From NCBI GenBank assembly GCA_050305935.1, contig JBNLGG010000081.1, forward strand, positions 1 through 16,440: a stretch of DNA of 16,440 nt, in the 5' to 3' direction. Source of the DNA: CAJXNP01 sp050305935 (lineage in GTDB: Bacteria > Bacteroidota > Bacteroidia > Cytophagales > Cyclobacteriaceae). The notes beneath the pieces are model-generated. The model was not told the DNA's origin. It made no database searches and saw nothing but the letters and a program-made list of their open reading frames with translations. Positions 5,853 to 13,571 of this stretch are shown here, piece by piece (position 1 is the stretch's first letter; every line of letters begins with the position of its first letter). The position numbers were made by a program, and so were the translations under genes.

Positions 5853-6419
5853 ATGAACGACAAACTTATTACAACATTTAATTCCATATGTTCATTATCA
5901 AATGAAGAAAATAATGCCATCCTTGACATTTTATCGGAGAAACATTTAAAAAAAGGTGAATTCTGGATGAAAGAGGGAGTATCCAACCATAATATCGTTT
6001 TCATTCAAAGTGGATACTTGCGGAAATTCTATTTAAATGAAGGCAATGAAATTACGGATTCGTTTTATTTTGAAAATGAATTTTGTGCAGACTTACCTTC
6101 CATACTCAGCCGGCATCAACCTAGCTCGAATGTTATTTCCATGGAGCCAACAGACTTGACAGTAATCCCATTTGATAAATTTGAAAAGCTCTGTTCAAAA
6201 TATTACGCCTTTGAACATATTTACAGGGTACTGCTGGAATATACCTTTCTTAGATTTTACAAAAGAACCCGCTCTTTTATAGAACAAACCCCTAAAGAAC
6301 GTTATGAAGCTATCGAGAAAGATGAACCTAAAATCTTGCAAAAAGTCAATCAATATCATATTGCGTCATACATAGGCGTAAGCTATCAGCACCTGAGCCG
6401 GTTAAGGGGTAAAAAGTGA
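5853..6419 (+). CDS. Crp/Fnr-family transcriptional regulator (second)
   Basis: 188 aa from ATG 5853. The frame stays open back to 5766, but the first 29 codons there are antisense intron sequence, so the ATG at 5853 (MNDKLITTFN) is the natural start; AAAGAAA lies just upstream. A cNMP-binding-like beta roll covers about residues 25-110 (KKGEFWMKEGVSNHNIVFIQSG, then GNEITDSFYFENEF). A degenerate C-terminal helix-turn-helix reads VNQYHIASYIGVSYQHLSRL. No cysteine cluster is present. An intron fragment replaces its upstream region. The alpha/beta hydrolase gene follows on the same strand after 119 bp with two hairpins, and may be its target (inference). Confidence 0.88.
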   Translation: MNDKLITTFNSICSLSNEENNAILDILSEKHLKKGEFWMKEGVSNHNIVFIQSGYLRKFYLNEGNEITDSFYFENEFCADLPSILSRHQPSSNVISMEPTDLTVIPFDKFEKLCSKYYAFEHIYRVLLEYTFLRFYKRTRSFIEQTPKERYEAIEKDEPKILQKVNQYHIASYIGVSYQHLSRLRGKK

Positions 6420-6420
6420 T

Positions 6421-6452
6421 TTCTTCGCAAATGCGAACGAATTCTCCTTTTT
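6421..6452 (+). terminator. Hairpin plus T-rich tract after the second Crp/Fnr gene
   Basis: TTCGCA-AA-TGCGAA (6424-6437) is perfect; outer TTC/GAA pairs extend it past a one-base bulge. TTCTCCTTTTT follows. It begins two bases after the stop codon, so a terminator is the simpler reading, though the TTCGCA palindrome could also be an operator. Confidence 0.45.
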
Positions 6453-6481
6453 GTCAAACTAATTTTGCCCTGTAAGATAGT

Positions 6482-6511
6482 ATTGCACTTACAGTCCATT
6501 GTATGTGCAAT
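6482..6511. promoter_or_regulatory. 12-bp inverted repeat upstream of the alpha/beta hydrolase
   Basis: ATTGCACTTACA (6482-6493) and TGTATGTGCAAT (6500-6511) pair with a single mismatch around a 6-nt loop. It ends 27 bp before the hydrolase ATG. No T-run follows, so an operator or a 5'-UTR hairpin is more likely than a terminator. Confidence 0.45.
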
Positions 6512-6538
6512 GATTTGTTCATCTAACTTTCAATAATC

Positions 6539-7483
6539 ATGGCAATAAACAACGTACACAAAGTTTCAATCAACAATTCGGAGCAATGGCTCTTAGTAAG
6601 AAGTAAAAAAGACGATGCTCCGATAATACTTCAGGTTCAGGCAGGGCCCGGATTGCCGCATATATGTTATGCAGATGCAATGCAAAAAAATTTGGGCTGG
6701 GAAGATGATTTTATCGTTACATACTGGGATCAGCGAGGATGCGGTAAATCTTATGATAGTAGCTTAGAATCCGATTCAGTTAGTCTTCAACATACCGTAG
6801 ACGATATTATTGAGTGTAGTAAGTTCTTACTCAAAACATACAACAAAGATAAAATCATTCTAGTCGGATTTTCAATTGGTGCTACAGCGGCTTTGATGGC
6901 CGCAACAAAAGAAAAAAGACTGTTTAGCCAACTTATACTTACCGGAACGGATATTGATATGAAAAGGGCCAACCAGCTTGCCCTGGAGTTTGCCTATACC
7001 GGAGCTGTAAAAAAACACAGCAAAAAAGATATAAAAACTATAAAGCAGTTATTGGCAGTACCTATTGTTAATAATAAACTATTCGAAAAACGGGCTAAAA
7101 TTGTCAGCAATTACGGCGGAATCACTGTGCATAAGAATTATACGCAACTATTTTTTGACGCTGTTTTCAGTATGTTATTTTCCAAAGAATACAGCTTAAA
7201 AGACATTTTCAGAACGATCAAAGGAATGTCTTTTATACAAAATAGTTTGTTACCCCAAATTGACAATTTGAATTTATTTCAAGAAGGTATTGATACTGAG
7301 GCTCCAGTTCATTTCGTTCATGGCACAAAAGATGCCATCGCACCGCTGAGTATCATGAAGGAGTATTTTTCCTGGCTGAACAATCCAAACTATACGCTTA
7401 CAATTTTCGAAAATTCAGCACACATGCCTCAATTGGAAGAACCGAAAAAATTTTATGAATTAATCAAATCAGTGGCAGTATAA
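6539..7483 (+). CDS. Alpha/beta-hydrolase, proline-iminopeptidase-like
   Basis: 314 aa. The oxyanion region QAGPGLPH (GGPG-like, about residue 34) and the DQRGCGKS motif (about 64-71) are characteristic of the prolyl iminopeptidase branch of alpha/beta hydrolases. The nucleophile elbow is GFSIG with Ser112; HGTKDAIAP supplies the likely Asp and NSAHMPQLEEP the catalytic His near the C-terminus. No signal peptide, so cytosolic. The first glycine of GGPG is Ala here. True peptidase activity is not guaranteed; many members are esterases. A hairpin lies just upstream and a Crp/Fnr regulator gene precedes it. Confidence 0.85.
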   Translation: MAINNVHKVSINNSEQWLLVRSKKDDAPIILQVQAGPGLPHICYADAMQKNLGWEDDFIVTYWDQRGCGKSYDSSLESDSVSLQHTVDDIIECSKFLLKTYNKDKIILVGFSIGATAALMAATKEKRLFSQLILTGTDIDMKRANQLALEFAYTGAVKKHSKKDIKTIKQLLAVPIVNNKLFEKRAKIVSNYGGITVHKNYTQLFFDAVFSMLFSKEYSLKDIFRTIKGMSFIQNSLLPQIDNLNLFQEGIDTEAPVHFVHGTKDAIAPLSIMKEYFSWLNNPNYTLTIFENSAHMPQLEEPKKFYELIKSVAV

Positions 7484-7485
7484 AT

Positions 7486-7680
7486 ATGGATTTTCAAAAT
7501 TTGACAGTAACAGATTCAATAAATGAAGTTTCTTTTAAAATACACTCTATTCCCACCGGTTCAGTATCTGTAAAAATAAAATTGAGATTAACCCCTCCTT
7601 AAAAAAGATTAATTTATTTACTACAGCCATCATGGCCAGTTTTTTACTCTTGCCTTTAGCTACGATTCTTTCTTATAGAT
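7486..7680 (+). pseudogene. Broken start of a possible metallo-beta-lactamase-fold gene
   Basis: An ATG two bases after the hydrolase stop opens a 38-codon frame ending at TAA 7600-7602 (MDFQNLTVTDSINEVSFKIH, then SIPTGSVSVKIKLRLTPP). The segment IHSIPTGSVSVK resembles the first strand of MBL-fold hydrolases of the IxxIxTGxVxVK type. After the stop, the shifted frame continues with KKINLFTTAIMASFLLLPLA, which could be the next part of the same protein. Insertion-sequence-like sequence begins at about 7680-7715. I read it as a gene start lost to frameshift and IS insertion; the family assignment is tentative. Confidence 0.35.
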
Positions 7681-8233
7681 ATTTACCCGCTTTGATACAT
7701 TTACAGACATTGCAACTGTACATAATGACCCTTTACCACTAACCGACACATGAGATCTTAGAGAAATTGGTCTTTCCAGGTGCTTTTCATACACCTCGTT
7801 TGGTGTCAAATTTTCAAGAGAACTATGAGGTCGAAAACTGTTGTATTCGATTCTCCACTGTTCAATTTTTTCTCGTGTATCTTCCAAAGACAAAAAACCA
7901 ATTTGTATTTAAGCACTCATCTCTGAATGATCCATTAAATGATTCAATAAATGGGTTGTCTGTTGGTTTTCCTGGTCTTGAGAAGTCTAGCAGCACTTCA
8001 TTATCATAAGCCCACTTATCCAGAGCTTTGGAAATGAACTCGCTCCCATTATCTACTTGTATTCTATCGGGAATAACGTTTTGCTGAAATTTTAACTCAT
8101 CCAGAACTCCAACTACATCGTGTCCTTTAATAGACTGCTGAGGGTGAATTGCCATGCATTTTCGACTAAAGTTATCCACTATAGTTAAGGCACGGAATTT
8201 TCGACTGTAAGCACCCCCGAAAATAGGACAGTT
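7660..8233 (-). pseudogene. Remnant of an IS3-family transposase (OrfB), frameshifted and 5' truncated
   Basis: Minus-strand frames 8179-7862 and 7893-7660 are two halves of one protein. The first has the rve integrase core: FRALTIVDNFSRKC (first Asp), IQVDNGSEF (second Asp) and FIESFNGSFRDECLN (Glu). The second gives the typical C-terminus NSFRPHSSLENLTPNEVYE. They are out of frame by one base at the A6 run 7892-7897 (plus strand); five A would restore SLEDTREKI after NTNWFL. OrfA and the N-terminal part of OrfB are missing. The RPGKPTDN signature suggests the IS407-like subgroup. Possible ends AACTGTAC (plus, 7714) and AACTGTCC (minus, 8233) would bound a 520-bp internally deleted copy. Confidence 0.8.
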
Positions 8234-8357
8234 TGAAGGAGAAAAATCAATTTAATTTTGACCTGGTCTGCGCGCCGATTTAATCCCAACAAACCCTTGA
8301 CGGACCGTTAGGTTTAATTTTTGAGACTCGCTGCTAAAATTCAAACCTTATCATATC

Positions 8358-8372
8358 TTTGATACTATCAAA
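8358..8372. promoter_or_regulatory. Perfect palindrome upstream of the Fic gene
   Basis: TTTGATA-C-TATCAAA is a perfect 7+1+7 inverted repeat, 21 bp before the Fic ATG. Additional TATC half-sites lie on both sides (TATCATATC from 8350, ACTATCAC from 8377). The Fic protein has a C-terminal helix-turn-helix-like region, so autoregulation is plausible. Confidence 0.5.
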
Positions 8373-8393
8373 TGACACTATCACTAAAAAAAT

Positions 8394-9353
8394 ATGAAAC
8401 CAACCTATAACATTACAAATAAGATTCTTTCATTGATTTCTTCAATATCTGAAAAGATAGGTGAAATCAAGTCTGCTCATTTATTGAAGCCTCCTACTGA
8501 AATAAGGAAACGAAATAAGATTAGAACTATTCAATCTTCCTTAGAAATAGAAGGCAATACGCTTACAGTTGAGCAGGTTACTGACATTTTAAATAATAAA
8601 AGAGTTATTGCTCCTCAAAAAGATATTATCGAGGTCAAAAATGCAATAGAAGTCTACTCAAAATTGGACAAGTTCAAAACCAATGATTTGGATTCGTTGT
8701 GTAAAGCGCATGGAATTTTAATGAAAGGATTAATAGAAAATCCCGGAAAATTGAGAAAAACATCAGTTGGAATAGTTAAAGGGAGTGACGCTGCGCATAT
8801 AGCTCCACCTGGTGAAATGGTTTACCCTTTATTGAAAGACTTATTTGAATATGTAAAAACGGATCATGACTTATTGTTATTGAAAAGTTGTGTTTTCCAC
8901 TATGAATTTGAATTTATACATCCATTTTTAGATGGTAATGGAAGGATGGGCAGATTATGGCAAACAATGATTTTGAAGGATTATTCTCCTGTTTTTGAAT
9001 TTCTACCAATTGAAAAATTGGTAAAAGAAAGACAACCGGATTATTACAATGCATTAGGAAAGTCAGATAATCAAGGAGAATCTACCAGTTTTGTTGAATT
9101 CATGCTAGATATAATTAATGATGCTCTTGAGGAATTATTAAAGACTCAAAATATCACCTTCAAAAATCAAGATAGAATTTCAATATATAATGAAATAATT
9201 GGCAATGAACTTTTTTCAAGACAAGATTATTTAAGACATTTTAAGGAGATATCTCCAGCCACAGCCAGTAGAGATTTGCGAGATGCAGTTAAAAATAATA
9301 CTTTGGAAAAAACTGGAGATAAACGTTTAACGAAATATCGATACAAAAGATAA
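8394..9353 (+). CDS. Fic-domain protein, class II (AMP-transferase type)
   Basis: 319 aa. The active-site motif is HPFLDGNGRMGR (His176 to Arg187), an exact match to HPFx[D/E]GNGRxxR, so the protein should be a competent nucleotidyl (AMP) transferase. An N-terminal inhibitory motif [S/T]xxxE[G/N] is present as Ser49-xxx-Glu53-Gly54 (SLEIEGN), placing it in the autoinhibited class II Fic proteins. The C-terminal part (about 265-319, ELFSRQDYLRHFKEISPATA) looks like a winged helix. No antitoxin gene is next to it, consistent with class II. Target unknown. It is flanked by the IS3 remnant and intron copy 3, and a perfect palindrome precedes it; the composition is more AT-rich than the biotin genes. 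Confidence 0.92.
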   Translation: MKPTYNITNKILSLISSISEKIGEIKSAHLLKPPTEIRKRNKIRTIQSSLEIEGNTLTVEQVTDILNNKRVIAPQKDIIEVKNAIEVYSKLDKFKTNDLDSLCKAHGILMKGLIENPGKLRKTSVGIVKGSDAAHIAPPGEMVYPLLKDLFEYVKTDHDLLLLKSCVFHYEFEFIHPFLDGNGRMGRLWQTMILKDYSPVFEFLPIEKLVKERQPDYYNALGKSDNQGESTSFVEFMLDIINDALEELLKTQNITFKNQDRISIYNEIIGNELFSRQDYLRHFKEISPATASRDLRDAVKNNTLEKTGDKRLTKYRYKR

Positions 9354-9364
9354 AACTAAACCTG

Positions 9365-9551
9365 GTCGAGTAGGTAAAGGGGAATTCCTCCCCTAACCTC
9401 TCATAGAACTGTATGCGAACCTCTCGATTCATATGCTTACGCCGAAGCTTCAGCATAGGCGCTACGGCTCTAATTATGCAGTCGCTATTGAAATAAAATG
9501 GTTCATGCCAATTTGTATCCCAATTCCCAATGATAGAACAGTTTAGGACAG
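9365..9551 (-). mobile_element. Group II intron remnant, copy 3 (domains V, VI and maturase tail)
   Basis: On the minus strand this holds the last residues of the maturase (PKLFYHWELGYKLA, then TGA), domain V at 9406-9470 with the same 31-nt insert as copies 1 and 2, and a domain VI-like hairpin ending CCTACTCGAC at 9365. Sequence matches copy 1 closely from domain V through about 9551, then diverges. It starts 12 bp after the Fic stop codon. One C-A mismatch in the lower domain V stem (CAGTTC) suggests decay. Confidence 0.75.
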
Positions 9552-9771
9552 GGACTCTCTTCTCCTATTTGAGAAATTCCGAGCGTCATTTTATAGGACA
9601 AGAACTGCCTCATGCTACGGTAAATTAGATTTTTGTATCCTTTTCAGTGCTAACCGGCATTCTTTTCTTCTAAATTAAGTATGAATAGGACGGGACATTT
9701 ACCTTAAAAAAAAAACTCTGACAAATACTGACAATATCAAATATGACTTCCAACAGTTATTAATTCTTTTT
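9552..9771. other. Non-coding gap between intron copy 3 and the biotin operon
   Basis: No ORF, RNA gene or convincing promoter is visible. CTGACAA occurs twice, at 9718-9724 and 9728-9734, spaced by exactly 10 bp, which could be a tandem operator on one face of the helix. No BirA-type operator and no TAnnTTTG -7 element is seen, so the operon promoter is not located. Confidence 0.4.
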
Positions 9772-10176
9772 ATGTGCTTATTTTTGTCATCAATGAAAAG
9801 TTGCCATTCACGATATACATCCAAAACTTTTGTCTTCAACAGGTGGAGCCGGAGTTCTTATGCTATTTTCAATAGCTTAAGTAAGGTGGTTAACATCGGA
9901 AGAATGCGTATTGATATGCTGCCGGCCGCAGATCTCAAATCCAAAACTTTTTTAGAGATAAAATCTTTCATCGCTAACCTTCTACCAGAAACTGATGAGG
10001 ATGATGGGGAATTTAACCCATTGGAGGAAAAAACATCTTTTCATTGTTTACCCATAGTTGTCCCTTGCCCCCTCGCGGGAAAAAATCATAAAACTTCACT
10101 GGCATATATCCTTTTACTTCTAACCAGAAGCACGGGCGAGGTATGTTTTTACGACTTAAAAAACCTCACTGCATGA
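9772..10176 (+). CDS. Small protein of unknown function, first ORF of the biotin operon
   Basis: 134 codons from ATG 9772; an ATG at 9793 (MKSCHSRYTS) is an equally possible start. The stop TGA (10174-10176) overlaps the bioB ATG (10173) as ATGA, the same junction used further down the operon, which argues that it is translated. The N-terminal third is basic and aromatic (FVFNRWSRSSYAIFNSLSKV, then VNIG); I recall similar RWxRxxYAxFxSLxKxVxIG segments at the N-termini of some Bacteroidota proteins, including TonB-dependent receptors, but cannot confirm it. An acidic stretch (ETDEDDGEF) follows. There is no catalytic motif. It may be a leader or regulatory peptide, a truncated gene, or a spurious ORF. 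Confidence 0.5.
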   Translation: MCLFLSSMKSCHSRYTSKTFVFNRWSRSSYAIFNSLSKVVNIGRMRIDMLPAADLKSKTFLEIKSFIANLLPETDEDDGEFNPLEEKTSFHCLPIVVPCPLAGKNHKTSLAYILLLLTRSTGEVCFYDLKNLTA

Positions 10177-11165
10177 AGCAAACTGTAGATATACAAACAT
10201 TAAAAGAAAAAGTGCTTGATGGCTATCTGATCAACAAGGATGAGGCATTGGCTCTGGTCAATCATCCTGATAAAGAAGTCCTTTATAAAAGTGCTGATGA
10301 GATTCGGGCTCACTTTTGTGGAAATGTGATGGAACTCTGCTCTATCACCAATGCCAAATCAGGCAACTGTCCTCAAGACTGTAAATGGTGCAGCCAGTCG
10401 ATGCACCACGATACCGGCATAGATGTTTATCAGGTAATCGAAAAGAAAAAAGCAGTTGACCAGGCAGTAAACCATGACCTTCAAGGCGTAAACCGACTCT
10501 CGCTCGTTACCAGCGGACGCCGGGCAACCACGCAGGATTTAATACGAATGGAAAAGCTTTATGCAGGTATCCGGGAAAAAACTAATTTATCGCTCTGTGC
10601 CAGCATGGGACTTCTCGATAAGGAACAGCTTCAACAGTTGAAGAACATGGGCGTTCACACCTACCATTGCAATCTGGAGACCTCCCGAAGATTTTTTCCA
10701 ACGGTATGCACAACACATACTTACGATGAAAAAATAAATACGATCCGACAGGCACAATCTGTGGGGCTGGACATCTGCTCAGGAGGGATTATTGGCATGG
10801 GTGAAAACATGGAGGATCGCATTGACATGGCACTGACCTTGCAAGGGTTAGGCATTTATTCTATTCCGGTTAACATGTTGACCAATGTGGAAGGCACAAA
10901 ATTAGAAACGGCAGAGCAGCTAAGTGAAGAAGAAGTGCTCACTACCTTTGCCATTGTCCGCTGGATCAACCCGAAGGCCAGTGTACGATTTGCTGCCGGA
11001 AGAGTGTTGATTCAAGCTTTCCAGGAGAAAGCGCTTCGTGCTGGAGTAAATTCCGCTATCGTAGGAGATTTGCTAACTACGATAGGGACATCCGTTGAGG
11101 AAGATAAAGTAATATTTAAAAATGCAGGATATGAATTGGTTGACAACCATGGAAATAAACAATAG
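10173..11165 (+). CDS. bioB: Biotin synthase
   Basis: 330 aa from ATG 10173, which overlaps the upstream stop; an upstream ATG at 10143 has no homologous sequence. Radical-SAM enzyme inserting sulfur into dethiobiotin, the last step of biotin synthesis. The SAM [4Fe-4S] motif CxxxCxxC is Cys66, Cys70, Cys73 (GNCPQDCKWCSQS). Aligning by eye with E. coli BioB, Cys142 and Cys202 match Cys128 and Cys188, and Arg272 matches Arg260, but the position of Cys97 is Ser110 (RLSLVTSGR). Extra cysteines lie at 166 (YHCNLET) and 179 (TVCTTHT). This suggests a variant auxiliary cluster. Its 3' end overlaps bioA. Confidence 0.95.
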   Translation: MKQTVDIQTLKEKVLDGYLINKDEALALVNHPDKEVLYKSADEIRAHFCGNVMELCSITNAKSGNCPQDCKWCSQSMHHDTGIDVYQVIEKKKAVDQAVNHDLQGVNRLSLVTSGRRATTQDLIRMEKLYAGIREKTNLSLCASMGLLDKEQLQQLKNMGVHTYHCNLETSRRFFPTVCTTHTYDEKINTIRQAQSVGLDICSGGIIGMGENMEDRIDMALTLQGLGIYSIPVNMLTNVEGTKLETAEQLSEEEVLTTFAIVRWINPKASVRFAAGRVLIQAFQEKALRAGVNSAIVGDLLTTIGTSVEEDKVIFKNAGYELVDNHGNKQ

Positions 11166-12438
11166 CCAGGAGCTAATAGATTTTGACAAAGAACATTTGT
11201 GGCACCCCTATACTTCGGCGACGAAGCCCATTCCATGCTATCCGGTAAAACGGGCAGAAGGAGTACATATAGAGCTGGTAGACGGCAGGAAGCTCATCGA
11301 AGGGATGTCGAGTTGGTGGTGTGCCGTACATGGTTACAATCACCCGGCATTAAATACTGCCATGCAGGAACAGATGCAGGATATGACCCATATTATGTTT
11401 GGTGGCATCACCCACGCCCCGGCGGTCACCCTGGCTAAAAAATTATTGGAGATAGTCCCTGCCGGGCTGAACAAGGTGTTCTACTGTGATTCAGGATCTG
11501 TATCAGTCGAAGTGGCAATGAAAATGGCAGTGCAATATTGGTATTCCCAGGGCTTACCTGAAAAACACGCATTTGCCACCATCCGAAAAGGATATCATGG
11601 TGACACCTGGAATGCTATGTCTGTGTGCGATCCGGTGACAGGTATGCATCAGATATTTGGCGCCTTCCTTCCCAAGCATCATTTTGTTGATAATCCTGAA
11701 TCGAACTTTCATGGCGAATGGCATCCTACGGACATTCAAAAAGTAGAAAAATTATTCCAGGAAAAGTCAACAGAAATAGCAGCATTTATATTGGAGCCAA
11801 TTGTACAGGGCGCCGGAGGAATGCGGTTTTATCATCCTGAATATTTAAAACTTTTACGCAAGCTGTGTGATCAATATGACATACTGCTGATTGCCGATGA
11901 GATTGCTACCGGTTTTGGCCGATCTGGAGCTTTATTCGCCTGTGAATACGCTGGCATTACTCCGGACATTATGTGTTTGGGAAAAGCCATTACCGGGGGA
12001 TATCTAAGCTTTGCGGCCACCCTTTGCACGGACCAGGTTGCCAACGAAATTTCAAATGGTGAACCCGGCGTATTTATGCATGGCCCTACTTTTATGGGAA
12101 ACCCAATGGCTTGCCGGGTAGCGATGACCAGTTTGGACCTGTTGCTTCAAAATGACTGGAAAAAAGAAGTAACCCGAATAGAGGCTGCATTAAAAACCGG
12201 GCTCGAACCAGCACGAGCCTTCCCCCAGGTAGCTGATGTGCGGGTTTTAGGCGCTATAGGCGTTATTGAAATGAATGAGGCAGTGGATGTGCCAAAAACA
12301 CAAAAAAGATTTGTTGAAGAAGGTGTTTGGGTGCGGCCTTTTGGAAAACTCATCTACACCATGCCACCATTTATCATGCAAAATACCGAGCTCGAAAAAT
12401 TATGTGCTGCCATGGTTAAAATAGCTGGAGAACAATGA
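11149..12438 (+). CDS. bioA: Adenosylmethionine-8-amino-7-oxononanoate aminotransferase
   Basis: 429 aa from ATG 11149 (MEINNSQELIDFDKEHLWHP), which overlaps bioB by 17 nt; in-frame ATGs at 11122 and 11131 would lengthen it within bioB. PLP-dependent class III aminotransferase converting KAPA to DAPA with SAM as amino donor. Visible signatures are MSSWWCAVHGYNHP (substrate pocket tryptophans), DEIATGFGRSG (PLP-binding Asp), Schiff-base Lys279 in LGKAITGG, and VWVRPFGKLIYTMPP (substrate-carboxylate Arg). Length matches the family. The stop overlaps bioF as ATGA. Confidence 0.95.
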   Translation: MEINNSQELIDFDKEHLWHPYTSATKPIPCYPVKRAEGVHIELVDGRKLIEGMSSWWCAVHGYNHPALNTAMQEQMQDMTHIMFGGITHAPAVTLAKKLLEIVPAGLNKVFYCDSGSVSVEVAMKMAVQYWYSQGLPEKHAFATIRKGYHGDTWNAMSVCDPVTGMHQIFGAFLPKHHFVDNPESNFHGEWHPTDIQKVEKLFQEKSTEIAAFILEPIVQGAGGMRFYHPEYLKLLRKLCDQYDILLIADEIATGFGRSGALFACEYAGITPDIMCLGKAITGGYLSFAATLCTDQVANEISNGEPGVFMHGPTFMGNPMACRVAMTSLDLLLQNDWKKEVTRIEAALKTGLEPARAFPQVADVRVLGAIGVIEMNEAVDVPKTQKRFVEEGVWVRPFGKLIYTMPPFIMQNTELEKLCAAMVKIAGEQ

Positions 12439-13571
12439 GCAAACTTGATAGATATATTGAACACCTGAAACAACTGGAGGAAACCAAAAATTACCGAAAT
12501 CTTCCAAAATCAAATATCAAAGGGCTTGTTAATCTTTCTACGAATGACTACCTGGGCCTGAATGATGATCTGGGCCTTCAAAAAGCTTTCAGGGAAACTA
12601 CCGATTTTGACCGATTGCGGTTTAGCGCAGGTTCTACCCGGCTACTCACCGGAAATATAGAGGAGTACCGGGCGGTTGAAAATAGGCTCGCCCAACTTTA
12701 TGATAAAGAAGCTGCCCTGATTTTTAACAGCGGGTACCACACAAATATGGGTGTGCTTCCCGCGCTTGTGGAGAAAGGAGACCTGATCATTGCCGATAAG
12801 GAAGTGCATGCCAGCCTGATTGATGGCATGCGGTTAAGCCAGGCAGAAGTGCGGCGCTACAAGCACATGGATTTGGATCATTTGGAGAGCATACTTGAAA
12901 AGCATCGATCAAACTTTGACCGGGTGTTTATAGCTACCGAAAGCATATTTAGCATGGATGGGCTGAGAACTGATCTGTCACGTCTGGTCGGGTTAAAAGA
13001 CCGGTTTGATGCTTTTTTATATTTGGACGAAGCGCATGCCTTTGGTGTGATTGGAAATAAGGGCCTGGGATTGGCAGAAGAATCCGGACTGCTGAGTTCT
13101 GTAGATTTTATAGTAGGGACTTTTGGAAAAAGTCTGGCTTCTCTAGGCGCATTTGTGGTGTGCAATGATATATTTCGTCAATTCCTGGTAAATAAGTCAA
13201 GAAGTTTAATTTACACAACAGGTCTTCCCCCCGTAAATCTTGCCTGGACACGATTTGTCCTTGAATTATTGCCCGGTATGTCTGACCGAAGAACCAGGGT
13301 TGCTAAAGCATGGAAATATTTTTCAGATCAACTGGGATTAAGAGCGGAAAGCCATGTAGTGCCTTATGTATTGGGCAGCAATGAAAAGGTTATTGACTTT
13401 GCAGCATATATGCAAAAAAACGGGTTTTATGTATTGCCCATTCGCTATCCTACCATCCCAAAAGGTACCGAGCGAATTCGTTTTTCATTTAATGCCCAGG
13501 TGACTGAAGATGTTTTACGGCCTGTTTTTGAAATCATGAAATCATATCTCAAGGAGGGAATAGAAGCATGA
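12435..13571 (+). CDS. bioF: 8-amino-7-oxononanoate synthase
   Basis: 378 aa, close to the E. coli enzyme (384). PLP-dependent alpha-oxoamine synthase that condenses pimeloyl-ACP with L-alanine to KAPA. Seen are NLSTNDYLGL near the N-terminus, GSTRLLTGN, the PLP-stacking region SGYHTNMG, the DEAHAFGVIG motif with PLP-binding Asp and His, and Schiff-base Lys232 in GTFGKSLASLG. It overlaps bioA by 4 nt at the start and bioG by 4 nt at the end (ATGA both times), so expression ratios are set by translational coupling. Confidence 0.95.
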   Translation: MSKLDRYIEHLKQLEETKNYRNLPKSNIKGLVNLSTNDYLGLNDDLGLQKAFRETTDFDRLRFSAGSTRLLTGNIEEYRAVENRLAQLYDKEAALIFNSGYHTNMGVLPALVEKGDLIIADKEVHASLIDGMRLSQAEVRRYKHMDLDHLESILEKHRSNFDRVFIATESIFSMDGLRTDLSRLVGLKDRFDAFLYLDEAHAFGVIGNKGLGLAEESGLLSSVDFIVGTFGKSLASLGAFVVCNDIFRQFLVNKSRSLIYTTGLPPVNLAWTRFVLELLPGMSDRRTRVAKAWKYFSDQLGLRAESHVVPYVLGSNEKVIDFAAYMQKNGFYVLPIRYPTIPKGTERIRFSFNAQVTEDVLRPVFEIMKSYLKEGIEA

